Counted from the stretch's first letter, positions 23,992 to 32,363 are shown. The stretch: 64,000 nucleotides of DNA from Pollutimonas bauzanensis (GCF_900129885.1 NZ_FQXE01000018.1:1-64000); one strand, 5' to 3'. A program made the numbers and translations. Notes: generated by a model from the sequence alone, not told the origin.

Positions 23992-24426
23992 TCACGTGAT
24001 GCCGTGCTTTTGCAGTTCAGCGTTCTCGTCGCCGGTGATCCAGCCAAACACCTTGCCCTTTGCGTCCTCGATCCGAACCAAATACACGTTGGTGAAATCT
24101 ATCACCTTCCGCGCGCCATCGACGTCGTATGTGGCACGCCAGTCGACGTGCGCCAGAGCATGAAGCTCGTCAATCGGCGTCACTCGCAGATGACCCACTT
24201 CCATCTTCCTCGTGCCCATCTCGCGATAACGCGCGAAGCCGTCGGCCATCACTTTCTTGAGTTCATCGTCGTTCTTGCCCGACATGATTCCAGATGGCGA
24301 TGCAGCGATAAACGTGTCGGTGTACAGGTCGGCAATGGCTTCAAGATCAGGCTCAGCGCTCATTGCCTCGTTGAAATTCCGCTCGTAGCGATCAAATAGC
24401 TCTCTCACCGCTTCCTGCGTTTGCAT
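23992..24426 (-). CDS. SnoaL/NTF2-like domain protein
   Basis: ATG 24426 (MQTQEAVRELFDRYERNFNE) is preceded by GAGGAG and gives 144 aa; the longer upstream frame is not supported. The pattern (EPDLEAIADLYTDTFIAASP, LHALAHVDWRATYDVDGARK, ending WITGDENAELQKHGIT) is that of NTF2-like/SnoaL-like proteins, small cone-shaped folds used by enzymes or ligand binders. Its specific role is unknown. Confidence 0.75.
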   Translation of the reverse strand: MQTQEAVRELFDRYERNFNEAMSAEPDLEAIADLYTDTFIAASPSGIMSGKNDDELKKVMADGFARYREMGTRKMEVGHLRVTPIDELHALAHVDWRATYDVDGARKVIDFTNVYLVRIEDAKGKVFGWITGDENAELQKHGIT

Positions 24427-24748
24427 GACTCGCGCTCCTCTGGATAGTGTAGGCAGTCCGATCGTGTAAGGGGCCTGTTCTAGCTGGAGGCAGTCTATCA
24501 CCTATGCCGCCAATCGCACGAACGCCATTCCCGCGCACAGACCCCCGGTTTCAAGAACGAGCGAGCCAGCCATGTACAGCACGCCAACATAACTTCTCCT
24601 CTGGAATTCAGAAGCGCAACCCTCAGAACCAACCCGGCCGGACGCTCATCCAGCAGGTGTTTCCTCGACCGGAATTAAGTGGTAAAAAAGATGGTTCTGC
24701 GCGTCGTAGAAGAATGTCCAACTTCTCTACTGAAAAGGCTGACACATC
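24427..24748. other. Intergenic region with a possible MerR-type promoter on the minus strand
   Basis: No gene seen. On the minus strand, TAGACT and TTACAC flank a long spacer containing the imperfect dyad GCCTCCAGCTAGAACAGGC (24473-24491), as in MerR-family controlled promoters. It would drive the NTF2-like gene. No merR gene lies in the window, so this is tentative. Confidence 0.3.
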
Positions 24749-25195
24749 ATGACTACCGGAACCGTTAACTTTCACCGCGTTTTGCGCGCAAGCCCTGAGC
24801 GTGTCTATCGCGCTTTTCTTGAGCCCGATGCGATAGCGAAGTGGCTTCCGCCGTATGGGTTCACTTGCCAGGTCCACCATCAGGATGCCCGAGTGGGCGG
24901 CACTTACAAGATGTCGTTCCGTAACTTCGGCACCGGCAACAGCCACTCGTTCGGCGGCGAGTACCTTGAACTGGTGCCGTCCGAGAAGATCCGCTACTCG
25001 GACCGATTCGACGATCCCAACCTGCCCGGCCAGATGCACACCACTATTTCATTGCGGCAGGTCTCCTGCGGGGTCGAGCTCACTGTCGTGCAGGAGGGAA
25101 TACCCGAGGTCATTCCTGTGGAAATGTGCTACCTGGGCTGGCAGGAGTCGCTTCTTCAACTGGCAAAGCTGGTAGAGCCCGAGATCCCTGACTGA
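24749..25195 (+). CDS. AHSA1/SRPBCC-family protein
   Basis: 148 aa with the Activator-of-Hsp90-homologue pattern: FHRVLRASPERVYRAFLEPD at the N-terminus, KWLPPYGFTCQVHHQDARVG, then YKMSFRNFGTGNSHSFGGEY, and a C-terminal GWQESLLQLAKLVEPE helix. This START-like fold binds hydrophobic ligands; in bacteria such genes often sit beside ArsR regulators. No partner is adjacent here. Confidence 0.88.
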   Translation: MTTGTVNFHRVLRASPERVYRAFLEPDAIAKWLPPYGFTCQVHHQDARVGGTYKMSFRNFGTGNSHSFGGEYLELVPSEKIRYSDRFDDPNLPGQMHTTISLRQVSCGVELTVVQEGIPEVIPVEMCYLGWQESLLQLAKLVEPEIPD

Positions 25196-25232
25196 GCGCT
25201 CCTGCACGGGCGCCGGGCCGGGACATCTCTTT

Positions 25233-25248
25233 ACTTGCAAATACAAGT
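25233..25248. promoter_or_regulatory. HxlR-type inverted repeat upstream of the GST remnant
   Basis: ACTTG-CAAATA-CAAGT, closely resembling the ACTTGC/GCAAGT operators next to the HxlR gene at 32364-32412. Confidence 0.45.
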
Positions 25249-25258
25249 GGTTTGAAAT

Positions 25259-25399
25259 ATGCCGCTCGTGATCTACGGCCATCCCTTCTCCTCTTACACG
25301 CAGAAAGTGCTGATCGCGCGCCCATCCGTCGCGCGGGCGGTGGACGAGGCACGTCCGTTCCGGTCGTACTTCCCCTTGGGAGCGCCTGACCGGGACTAA
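25259..25399 (+). pseudogene. Glutathione S-transferase with internal deletion (46 codons left)
   Basis: The ORF joins a GST N-terminus (MPLVIYGHPFSSYTQKVLIA) directly and in frame to a GST C-terminus (RPSVARAVDEARPFRSYFPL, then GAPDRD and stop). Full-length relatives are about 200-230 aa, so some 170 codons are missing, including the rest of the thioredoxin fold and most of the helical domain. The frame stays open, so a 46-aa peptide could be made. Confidence 0.75.
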
Positions 25400-25530
25400 A
25401 GGCAGCTACCGACATGGATGCTATAGATGCAGCGCGCGGACGTGAAAAAGGCAGGATGCGGCCAGCCTCGGAGGTTCGTTCATAATGACTCCGATACTCG
25501 CGAAGTCCTCATGGAATTCACAAATTGATT

Positions 25531-26061
25531 ATGCAGCCAATCTTATTTCAAGGTCTTGTGTTACGAGAGTTCCACGATGGCGACGCTGAAGCGTTCGCAC
25601 AAGCGGCTCGCGAATCTGTCAATACTGTTGGTCGATGGATGCCTTGGTGTAACGCCTCCTTTTCTCCGCAAGATGCCCTGAGCTGGTTTCAGCAATGTCG
25701 AATGGATTTGGCTTCTGAGAGGGCATATGAATTCGGTGTATTTTCGCAGGAATCAGGTGCGCTCTTAGGTGGTGCAGGTCTTAACTCGATCAATCACCAA
25801 AATCTATTCTGCAATCTTGGCTACTGGGTACGTGAGTCGGCGCAAAGAAAGGGAGTAGCGCTTCGTACAGTGCAGGCATTGGTGCATCACGCATTTCACA
25901 CTCTGGGAATGCAACGTGTGGAGATCGTAATTGCAAGCGGCAACACTCCAAGCGAGGCGGTGGCCCGCAAATACGGCGCGCAACTTGAATGTATCGCGCG
26001 AAATCGCTTGCAGTTACGAGGAATACCAGTGCCAGCCTTGGTTTTTGCCGTCATCCCGTAG
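25531..26061 (+). CDS. GNAT-family acetyltransferase, RimJ/RimL type
   Basis: 176 aa from ATG 25531 (MQPILFQGLVLREFHDGDAE). RimJ/RimL-type features: GRWMPWCNASFSPQDALSWF near the N-terminus, LLGGAGLNSINHQNLFCNLG, the acetyl-CoA segment RKGVALRTVQALVHHAF and VEIVIASGNTPSEAVARKYG. The substrate is unknown. AT content is higher than in the neighbours, and no clear ribosome binding site is visible. Confidence 0.85.
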   Translation: MQPILFQGLVLREFHDGDAEAFAQAARESVNTVGRWMPWCNASFSPQDALSWFQQCRMDLASERAYEFGVFSQESGALLGGAGLNSINHQNLFCNLGYWVRESAQRKGVALRTVQALVHHAFHTLGMQRVEIVIASGNTPSEAVARKYGAQLECIARNRLQLRGIPVPALVFAVIP

Positions 26062-26259
26062 CTCGCCACGCCGATACTGCGAACGTGTTAATTCAGGCGG
26101 GCTTTCGACGCCCAATTGGCGGTTTTCACCGCCGCAGCCTCTAACTGATAAAAGTCTGCTTTGGGTCGAGGCTTGTGAAAACGCCAAAGCATTCGATCCC
26201 TGCAGTGCCCCCCGATGGATAACTCGGCGTACAGTACAATACGCGCTCGCATTTCCTCC

Positions 26260-26290
26260 ATGGGTTCCCTAACCCCATACATCAAAAAGG
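26260..26290 (+). promoter_or_regulatory. Candidate preQ1-I riboswitch
   Basis: A P1 stem ATGGG/CCCAT encloses the loop TTCCCTAAC and is followed by an A-rich tail ACATCAAAAAGG. Loop CCT can pair with tail AGG to form the H-type pseudoknot of preQ1-I aptamers (pattern GGUUCCC...AAAAAGG). The tail AAAAAGG is also the ribosome binding region for yhhQ, so ligand binding would block translation. TACAAT at 26235-26240 is a possible -10. The downstream gene is a queuosine-precursor transporter, the expected client. Confidence 0.75.
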
Positions 26291-26296
26291 CCCATC

Positions 26297-26965
26297 ATGA
26301 CATCGGCATCCGTCCCGCAATCGCGGGTATCGTTCTACCTCGCCCTGCTGGTAGCGTTTCACATCCTGGTCATCATTTCCAGCAACTATCTTGTGCAGTT
26401 GCCCATCGACCTGTTCGGCTTTCACAGCACCTGGGGCGCCTTCAGCTTTCCCTTTATTTTCCTGGCCACCGACCTGACCGTGCGCCTGATCGGCAAGACC
26501 GAAGCCCGTGGCGTGATAGCGCGGGCCATGATGCCGGCGCTGATCGCCTCCTACATTGTGTCGGTGCTGTTCCATGAGGGCCGCTTCAATGACATCGGCG
26601 CGCTGGGCGAGTTCAACGGCTTCGTGTTCCGCATCGCCTTCGCCAGCTTCGCCGCCTACGTCCTGGGTCAGTTGCTGGACGTGCAAGTGTTCGACCGCAT
26701 GCGCCGCAACTACGCGCAGTGGTGGGTGGCGCCGGCGGCATCTTCCGTGTTCGGGCAGGCGCTGGATACCGCCGTCTTCTTCGGCATTGCCTTCTGGCAC
26801 AGCAGCAACCCCTTCATGGCCGAACACTGGGGGGAAATCGCCGTCGTGGACTACGTCATCAAACTGGCCGTCAGCCTGCTGCTGTTCGTGCCGATGTACG
26901 GTGTCGCCCTGAACGCCATCATCCGGATCATGAAACGGCGCGATGCCTTATTGGCCCAGGCATGA
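26297..26965 (+). CDS. yhhQ: Queuosine precursor transporter YhhQ family
   Basis: 222 aa with about six membrane segments (YLALLVAFHILVIISSNYLV, FSFPFIFLATDLTVRLIGKT and others). It matches the YhhQ/QPTR (COG1738) signature, with the acidic FLATDLTVR in the second segment and WVAPAASSVFGQALDTAVFF later. It imports preQ0/preQ1 for queuosine in tRNA. It is preceded by a candidate preQ1-I riboswitch and abuts a convergent LysR gene. Confidence 0.92.
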   Translation: MTSASVPQSRVSFYLALLVAFHILVIISSNYLVQLPIDLFGFHSTWGAFSFPFIFLATDLTVRLIGKTEARGVIARAMMPALIASYIVSVLFHEGRFNDIGALGEFNGFVFRIAFASFAAYVLGQLLDVQVFDRMRRNYAQWWVAPAASSVFGQALDTAVFFGIAFWHSSNPFMAEHWGEIAVVDYVIKLAVSLLLFVPMYGVALNAIIRIMKRRDALLAQA

Positions 26966-27913
26966 TCACGCCCTGGCAACCTTGTCGCTCTGGATCAGGC
27001 GGGCAAAATCGCGCTCCCGGAACTGCTCAATGACAAAATCGACAAACACTCTTGTTCGGGCCGGAAGCAGCTTCTTTGCAGGGTAGTACAAGCTCACCGG
27101 CCCGGCGTCCGCAGACCAGCCCGGCAATACTCTGACCAATGCGCCATTCTGCAGCCAGGGCACGGCGAATGGCATGGGCAGCAGTGCCACGCCCAGCCCC
27201 ATCATGGCTGCCTGGCAGATGGCCTCGGGGTCATCGAAGATGACACGGGGGCGCAGGTCTGCCGCCGCAGCGTCGCCGGCCGCGTTGCGCAGCGAATACT
27301 GATTGATGCGGCCGGTATGGCTGGCGCGCCGCATGATGCCGTCGAATGCGGAAAGATCGGACGGACTGCGAGGCTTGCGCTTGCCCGCCATATACGAAGC
27401 CGAGGCCACCGCCACAATGTGAATGCGACCAAGCTCGCGCGCCACCATGCCAGGCTTTAGATCGAGCCCCCCGCCAATGCCCGCATCGAAACCTTCGCCG
27501 ATCAGGTCTACCTGGCGGTTCTCGAAACGCCAATCGGGCACGATAGCCGGATAACGCCGCAGAAATGCGTCGAGCAACGGCACCATATAGGCGCGGCCGA
27601 AAGCCTGGCCCATGCTGACACGCAGCGTGCCGGCCGGCTGCCTGTCTTGCTCGGAGACATGATGGACCGCGTCTGCAAGCGTTGTCAGCGCGGCACTGAT
27701 CTGATGCAGGAAATGCTCGCCACCCTCGGTGAGGCTCAGTTTTCGAGTGCTGCGCTGGAACAGCCTTACCCCCAGCGCGGCCTCCAGCCTGGCTACATTT
27801 TTACTGACCGCCGCCGGTGTGATCGCCAGCAGGCGCGCCGCCGCGGAAAAGCTGCCGCTTTCGGCGGATTTGACGAAACATTCCAGGTGGCTGAGTGCTT
27901 GCATGCCATCCAT
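26966..27913 (-). CDS. LysR-family transcriptional regulator
   Basis: 315 aa from ATG 27913 (MDGMQALSHLECFVKSAESG); a TTG two codons upstream is less likely. N-terminal winged HTH SFSAAARLLAITPAAVSKNV and a periplasmic-binding-like effector domain. It is divergent from an SDR gene and its start codon abuts a perfect inverted repeat, so it probably controls both. Its stop is directly adjacent to the yhhQ stop. Confidence 0.92.
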   Translation of the reverse strand: MDGMQALSHLECFVKSAESGSFSAAARLLAITPAAVSKNVARLEAALGVRLFQRSTRKLSLTEGGEHFLHQISAALTTLADAVHHVSEQDRQPAGTLRVSMGQAFGRAYMVPLLDAFLRRYPAIVPDWRFENRQVDLIGEGFDAGIGGGLDLKPGMVARELGRIHIVAVASASYMAGKRKPRSPSDLSAFDGIMRRASHTGRINQYSLRNAAGDAAAADLRPRVIFDDPEAICQAAMMGLGVALLPMPFAVPWLQNGALVRVLPGWSADAGPVSLYYPAKKLLPARTRVFVDFVIEQFRERDFARLIQSDKVARA

Positions 27914-27914
27914 T

Positions 27915-27931
27915 TTCAACTAATAGTTGAA
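27915..27931. promoter_or_regulatory. LysR operator between lysR and SDR genes
   Basis: TTCAACT-AAT-AGTTGAA, a perfect dyad containing the LysR T-N11-A pattern, immediately upstream of the LysR start codon. Confidence 0.6.
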
Positions 27932-28042
27932 ATTAATCCATCTGATTCGTGACTACCGGACGTAGTGGAGATTCGGGATACTGGCGCTACCGGACACGAC
28001 TGTTGTCCTTTACCTGATCTCAACACCAAGGAGTTTTTCATC

Positions 28043-28810
28043 ATGGCTAACAATGCACACACCCCGGTTTCCCTTCCCCTATCCGGGAAAGCCGCATTCG
28101 TCACCGGCGGTGCGCGCGGCATCGGCGCGGCCATCGTGCGGCGCCTGGCCAGCGATGGCGCGGCGGTTGCCTTTACCTATACTGCCTCACGTACCGGCGC
28201 CGAGGCGATTGCCGCCGAAATCGAAGCCGCCGGCGGACGGGCTCTGGCGCTCAAGGCCGACAGCAGCGATGCGGCGGCGCTCACCGCGGCCATCGACCAG
28301 GCGGCGACCGCTTTCGGCCGCCTCGATGTGCTGGTCAACAATGCGGGCGTGGGACTAATGGGCGAACTGGACGCTTTCACGCTCGAAGATTTTGACCGCA
28401 CATTGTCCGTAAACGTACGCGCCGTGTTCGTCGGCATACAGGCTGCGGCACGCCATATGAATGAAGGTGGGCGGATCGTGACGATAGGCAGCACCAACTC
28501 GGAGCGCATGCCCTGGGCGGGCGCTGCGGCCTATGCCATGAGCAAGGCCGCCATTGTGGGCCTGACCCGCGGCCTGGCACGCGATCTGGGCCCGCGCGGC
28601 ATTACCATCAATAATGTGCAGCCAGGCCCCACCGCCACTGACATGAACCCTGCGGACGGGCCCATGGCCGCCGCCATGCACGATTTGATGGCCCTGAAGC
28701 GTCATGCCCGGCCGGAGGAGATTGCCGGAATGGTGGCGTACTTGGCGGGGCCCGAAGGCGGCATGGTCACCGGCGCAAGCCTGCTGATCGATGGCGGGTT
28801 CGCCGCGTGA
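28043..28810 (+). CDS. SDR family oxidoreductase
   Basis: 255 aa from ATG 28043, with AAGGAG at 28028-28033. Classical SDR motifs: cofactor loop VTGGARGIGAAIVRRLAS, NNAGVG, catalytic Ser in TIGSTNSERMPW and YAMSK in the active site, PGPTATDMNP. It is most like 3-oxoacyl-ACP reductase type (FabG-like) enzymes, with unknown substrate. It is divergent from LysR. Confidence 0.92.
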   Translation: MANNAHTPVSLPLSGKAAFVTGGARGIGAAIVRRLASDGAAVAFTYTASRTGAEAIAAEIEAAGGRALALKADSSDAAALTAAIDQAATAFGRLDVLVNNAGVGLMGELDAFTLEDFDRTLSVNVRAVFVGIQAAARHMNEGGRIVTIGSTNSERMPWAGAAAYAMSKAAIVGLTRGLARDLGPRGITINNVQPGPTATDMNPADGPMAAAMHDLMALKRHARPEEIAGMVAYLAGPEGGMVTGASLLIDGGFAA

Positions 28811-28880
28811 GCGCAACACGGCTTGTGTATTGGACGGTATCATAATAAACCCCGATGCCCTTCATGAACGGGAGTACACC

Positions 28881-29309
28881 ATGGAAACACAAGAAATACA
28901 TCGCGGCCGATTGATAGATCATTTGCAGCTCGTCGTCCGCGACCTCGCGGCAAGCCAGGCTTTCTACACGGCCGTGTTCGATGTGCTGAAAATACCAATG
29001 GGTGGAACCGGCGACAGCTATTTCTGGGCCGACGAACTCTTCGTATCCACCGCCGACAGTGTAGCGGCGAGCGGTGAATTGACCGGTCGCCACCACCTGG
29101 CTTTCCAGGCACAGGACGAGGCCATGGTGGATGCGTTTTACAAGGCCGCGCTGGCCGCGGGAGGCAAGGGCAATGGCGCGCCAGGATATCGCGAATACCA
29201 CCCAGGCTACTATGCCGCCTTCGTTCTGGACCCCGATGGCAACAACATCGAAGCCGTGTTCCACGGCGAGGCCCAGCGCAGCGCGCCATCTGTGAAAGTC
29301 ACATTCTGA
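28881..29309 (+). CDS. VOC (glyoxalase/bleomycin-resistance) family protein
   Basis: 142 aa from ATG 28881 with GGGAG at 28870-28874. One beta-alpha-beta-beta-beta repeat pair is seen: IDHLQLVVRDLAASQAFYTA at the N-terminus and YAAFVLDPDGNNIEAVFHGE at the C-terminus, with the His and Glu metal positions. Possibly co-transcribed with the SDR gene 70 nt upstream. Substrate unknown. Confidence 0.9.
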   Translation: METQEIHRGRLIDHLQLVVRDLAASQAFYTAVFDVLKIPMGGTGDSYFWADELFVSTADSVAASGELTGRHHLAFQAQDEAMVDAFYKAALAAGGKGNGAPGYREYHPGYYAAFVLDPDGNNIEAVFHGEAQRSAPSVKVTF

Positions 29310-29333
29310 ACGGGCTGGCCGCGCGCTGCATTT

Positions 29334-29966
29334 ATGCGTACACTTCCCGGTATGCTACGCATCGACAATCTCGGCAAGCGCTATGGCGACCATCATATAT
29401 TCCAGGGGCTGACCCACACGTTCCCGCCTGGATGTGTGGCGCTATGCGAAGAAGACAGCACCGGCAAATCCAGCTTGCTGGGCATCATCGCGGGCGTTAT
29501 CGCGCCGGATGCGGGAGACGTCTGGATCGACGGGCATTCGCTAATCCAAACGCCGCTGCAAGCCCAGGCCCGCCTGGCCTATGTGCCCGACGATTGCTTG
29601 GCATTTCCCATGCAGACTGGGCGTGGATTGCTCCAACAAGTCGCCTCGGAAAAGAACACAAGGCTTGACGATGCCGCTCTTGATCTGGCATACCGACTGG
29701 GCCTGGAACCGCATCTGGACAAGCGCTTCGAACAGATGTCGACGGGTACGCGCCGCAAGGTCTTCCTGACGGCCGCCGCCTTGGGCGAACCGGCCGTCGT
29801 CATCGCGGACGGCCCCAGCAACGGGCTGGACGCGCAAGCTCGCGCCGTGCTGGCCGAACAGTTCAAGACCTGGTCCCGGGATCGCGTCGTGCTGTTCGCC
29901 AGTCACGACCCCGAACTGCTACGGGCCTGCGGAGCAAGCGCAATCAAGGTCGCCGCACTGCGCTAA
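29334..29966 (+). CDS. Small ABC-type ATPase with degenerate catalytic motifs
   Basis: 210 aa shaped like CcmA/Uup-class ATP-binding subunits. Walker A (CEEDSTGKSSLLG, GKS at 44-46) lacks the first glycine. The signature reads MSTGT (135-139) instead of LSGGQ. Walker B AVVIADGPSNGLD keeps Asp159, but the catalytic Glu is Gly160. The H-loop SHD is present (FASHDPE). There is no permease next to it. It may bind ATP but hydrolyse it poorly; it may also start at Met-7 (29352). Confidence 0.8.
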   Translation: MRTLPGMLRIDNLGKRYGDHHIFQGLTHTFPPGCVALCEEDSTGKSSLLGIIAGVIAPDAGDVWIDGHSLIQTPLQAQARLAYVPDDCLAFPMQTGRGLLQQVASEKNTRLDDAALDLAYRLGLEPHLDKRFEQMSTGTRRKVFLTAAALGEPAVVIADGPSNGLDAQARAVLAEQFKTWSRDRVVLFASHDPELLRACGASAIKVAALR

Positions 29967-30068
29967 GCGCGGCGCTGCTTTAGTGCGATACTAAGCCTGT
30001 CTTTTCCAGCGAAGATACCGGGAGTTCAACTTCCTGGATCTTGAGGGTGGATTTGAATAAACTCGGAT

Positions 30069-31223
30069 TCAGCCTTGATCGGCGGCGCCGAGGATGTCTT
30101 CCAGCGAACCGGCGACCAGAATGCGGTCCGTCCAGTCGGATAACGCCGCTTCATCGGCCGCTTCCAGCCGGGCCTTCGCCCATGAAGGTAGAGGGCCGAA
30201 TTTCAGAATCATCAACTGCTGCAATGTCATCAGCTTGCCCAGCTCCATGCCGCGCTTTTCGGCCCGCCGCTCAATACTTGTCACATAAGCCACGTTATGC
30301 TCCTTTTCGATTGCTTCCAGCGCTTGTTCGAATGCCGGCTCAAGCGCCGGCGGCAAGATCAATATCCAGTCGACCAGACGATACAGGCTGATTATATCGT
30401 CGCGGCCGTATTCATGGCGATAGAGCAGCTTCATTAAACCGATCTTGGCAGCCAGCCGCCCGGCGCCGTCCCGGTGATGCGCATGGGCCTGCAACTGCGC
30501 CATGACGATCACGGCAAAAGGATTGGACCGGGCTCGGGCTTCCAATTCCGCCCAGCGCGGCCACCACTGCCCCAGGTGTATCACCGGGCAGCGGAATTGC
30601 ATGCCGCCGCTTTGGAATTCTGCGCTGCCCAAGGATTCCGCAGCGCCGAGGAATTCCAGCTTGTGACTTAGCTGTGGCGGCCCGCCACAGCTGTTGGTCA
30701 GGATCGCAAAGCTGGCAAAGCCCAGTGAGCCCTTGGCAATGTGAAGGACTCCGGCCTGTCGGCCGGAGCTTCTCCGCCACAATGCAGGGGCGCCTTCGGC
30801 GCCGCATTGGTCTTGCCTCGCTTGACCTCGCCCTGAAGGGCGAGGCTTGCGCTTAGGCTCGTGGTCAATATGATGGCGGTCCACTATCCGATAACAATAG
30901 ATCTGCATGCGCAGGGCCAGCCCTGCCAGCGCCGGCCCGGCGCCGCCGCCCTGGGCCTCGGCATGCACGAGCAGCCATGCCGGTCGTTCAAACACAGTCC
31001 TGACCTTGGCCAATTTATCCGCCTGGCGCCGCCCGCGGCGCAGACTGTGTGAAACGGCCTGGAACTCCTTGTCCAGAAATTGCGGCGGATGGGACCAGTC
31101 TATGATGGCATGCAGTTCGGGCATCAGCAGGGCCAGCGCCGGCTCGAAGTACTGTTCCAGGGCTTCTTTCCAGGGCGAGTCGTAGTCATTGCGGGCCGAG
31201 CGATTGCGTGGAGCGAAAGCCAT
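30069..31223 (-). CDS. Rpn/DUF4351-type protein carrying an in-frame palindromic insertion
   Basis: ATG 31223 (MAFAPRNRSARNDYDSPWKE) is preferred over an upstream in-frame start at 31361. The N-terminal part (ALEQYFEPALALLMPELHAI, FLDKEFQAVSHSLRRGRRQA) and the C-terminal DUF4351 segment (KLMTLQQLMILKFGPLPSWA) fit a PD-(D/E)xK-like family common as 'cytosolic protein'. After YCYRIVDRHHIDH about 36 residues of Arg/Gly/Pro-rich sequence are encoded by a triple-hairpin element before ILTNSCGG; I infer an insertion. The frame stays open, so the protein may still be made. Confidence 0.7.
   Translation of the reverse strand: MAFAPRNRSARNDYDSPWKEALEQYFEPALALLMPELHAIIDWSHPPQFLDKEFQAVSHSLRRGRRQADKLAKVRTVFERPAWLLVHAEAQGGGAGPALAGLALRMQIYCYRIVDRHHIDHEPKRKPRPSGRGQARQDQCGAEGAPALWRRSSGRQAGVLHIAKGSLGFASFAILTNSCGGPPQLSHKLEFLGAAESLGSAEFQSGGMQFRCPVIHLGQWWPRWAELEARARSNPFAVIVMAQLQAHAHHRDGAGRLAAKIGLMKLLYRHEYGRDDIISLYRLVDWILILPPALEPAFEQALEAIEKEHNVAYVTSIERRAEKRGMELGKLMTLQQLMILKFGPLPSWAKARLEAADEAALSDWTDRILVAGSLEDILGAADQG
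30749..30845. repeat. REP-like triple-hairpin palindromic element inside a coding region
   Basis: Three consecutive stems: CTCCGGCC-TGTC-GGCCGGAG (30749-30768); AATGC plus GGCGCC-TTC-GGCGCC plus GCATT (30781-30808); CCTCGCCC-TGAA-GGGCGAGG (30826-30845). Such clusters are typical of REP/BIME-type mobile palindromes or the ends of IS200/IS605-like elements. No second copy is seen in the window. Confidence 0.7.
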
Positions 31224-31648
31224 CTCTGTGTCGTTCCTGAGATTGCACGAAACGCCACTGTATACGCGCCCGGAAAATAGCGGTATATCGGCAATTACGG
31301 GGGGATGGATTTGTCCAGGCAAGGGCAGCCAGGCGTCGGTCGCGCGGACTCCTGCCGACATGACATGAATCTTCGGAATTGAAAGTCCATACGCGTCGTG
31401 ATGATTGACATCAGGAGAAGTAGTGCCGGCCCGTCATTAAGAAGTTTCCATTGCGGTTCGCTCCAATCGATGGAGCCAACAGCAGGCTGGCATGGCACCA
31501 GGCTGACAGCGACACCAGGGCGGCGACGCCAAACGAGACACCAAGCAATGCGCCCAGCCGCAGCGGATCCCCTGCCAGCATGGCAAACGCGACGGCCACA
31601 AAAGGAAATGACGGCAGGTCATTGTGAAGCGCCACGTTCCCCCCCCGG
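31224..31648. other. Intergenic region, no confident gene
   Basis: 425 bases. A minus-strand ORF of 89 codons (31411-31680) has one hydrophobic stretch (FPFVAVAFAMLAGDPLRLGA) but no recognised family and overlaps the next gene's end. It could be a remnant of a membrane protein. I see no promoter or terminator I would defend. Confidence 0.3.
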
Positions 31649-32269
31649 TCAGTCGATCGTAGGAAGGACGAACCGTTCACTGAACGTAAGATTGACCCCC
31701 ACGAGCGGTCCGCCGGTTTGCTGGAGCCGGCCGCCCTCTGCGAGGGAGCCTAGATCGAGACTGTAGAAACCGATATCCTCAATGAGGTCGCTCACCGCCT
31801 TTTTGGCGCCGGCGTCGTCCCCGGACACGAAGAACGCGGTCTTTCGCTTTGACGACGAGAAATCCGAGATCCAGGACATTGGAACGGTGTTGAACGCCTT
31901 GACGACCTTCGCTCCCGGCGCGAGATCGGCGACGATCTCGCTCGACGTCCGACCGGTTATGTCGCCCAGCGCCAAAGGCTGAACGCTGGCAACGCGATTG
32001 CTTGTATCCACGAGGATCCGGCCCGTCCAGTCGCCGACCGAAAACAACGCCGCCTGTACGTTCCACCATTTGACGGCAAGCACGACGAGGTCCTGCTCCG
32101 CAGCCTCTTTCGCCGTTCCGGCGGCAGCGCCGGAACCCAGCTCCGCCACAAGGGCGGCGAGTGACTCAGGCCCGCGCGAGTTGCTAAGTACAACCTGGTG
32201 GCCTGCCAATAGAGCGTGTTTGGCGATCGTTTGGGCGACAGGCCCGGCGCCGATAAAGCCGATTTTCAT
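31649..32269 (-). CDS. NADPH-dependent F420-reductase-like NAD(P)-binding protein
   Basis: 206 aa from ATG 32269 with AAGGAA upstream. An N-terminal Rossmann motif MKIGFIGAGPVAQTIAKHAL binds NAD(P); VVLSNSRGPESL, VVLAVKWWNVQAAL and KVVKAFNTVPMSWISDF are characteristic of COG2085. The coenzyme F420 function belongs to archaeal and actinobacterial relatives; here NADP-dependent reductase activity is likely. It is divergent from an HxlR regulator with two operators between them. Confidence 0.85.
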   Translation of the reverse strand: MKIGFIGAGPVAQTIAKHALLAGHQVVLSNSRGPESLAALVAELGSGAAAGTAKEAAEQDLVVLAVKWWNVQAALFSVGDWTGRILVDTSNRVASVQPLALGDITGRTSSEIVADLAPGAKVVKAFNTVPMSWISDFSSSKRKTAFFVSGDDAGAKKAVSDLIEDIGFYSLDLGSLAEGGRLQQTGGPLVGVNLTFSERFVLPTID

Positions 32270-32363
32270 TTCGAATTTCCTTACTGATATGGGGTTGATC
32301 ATTCATGGAATGCCGGCGCGATCCGGCGACCGCGCTCAACGTACAGGCCATGCTAGTCACATT

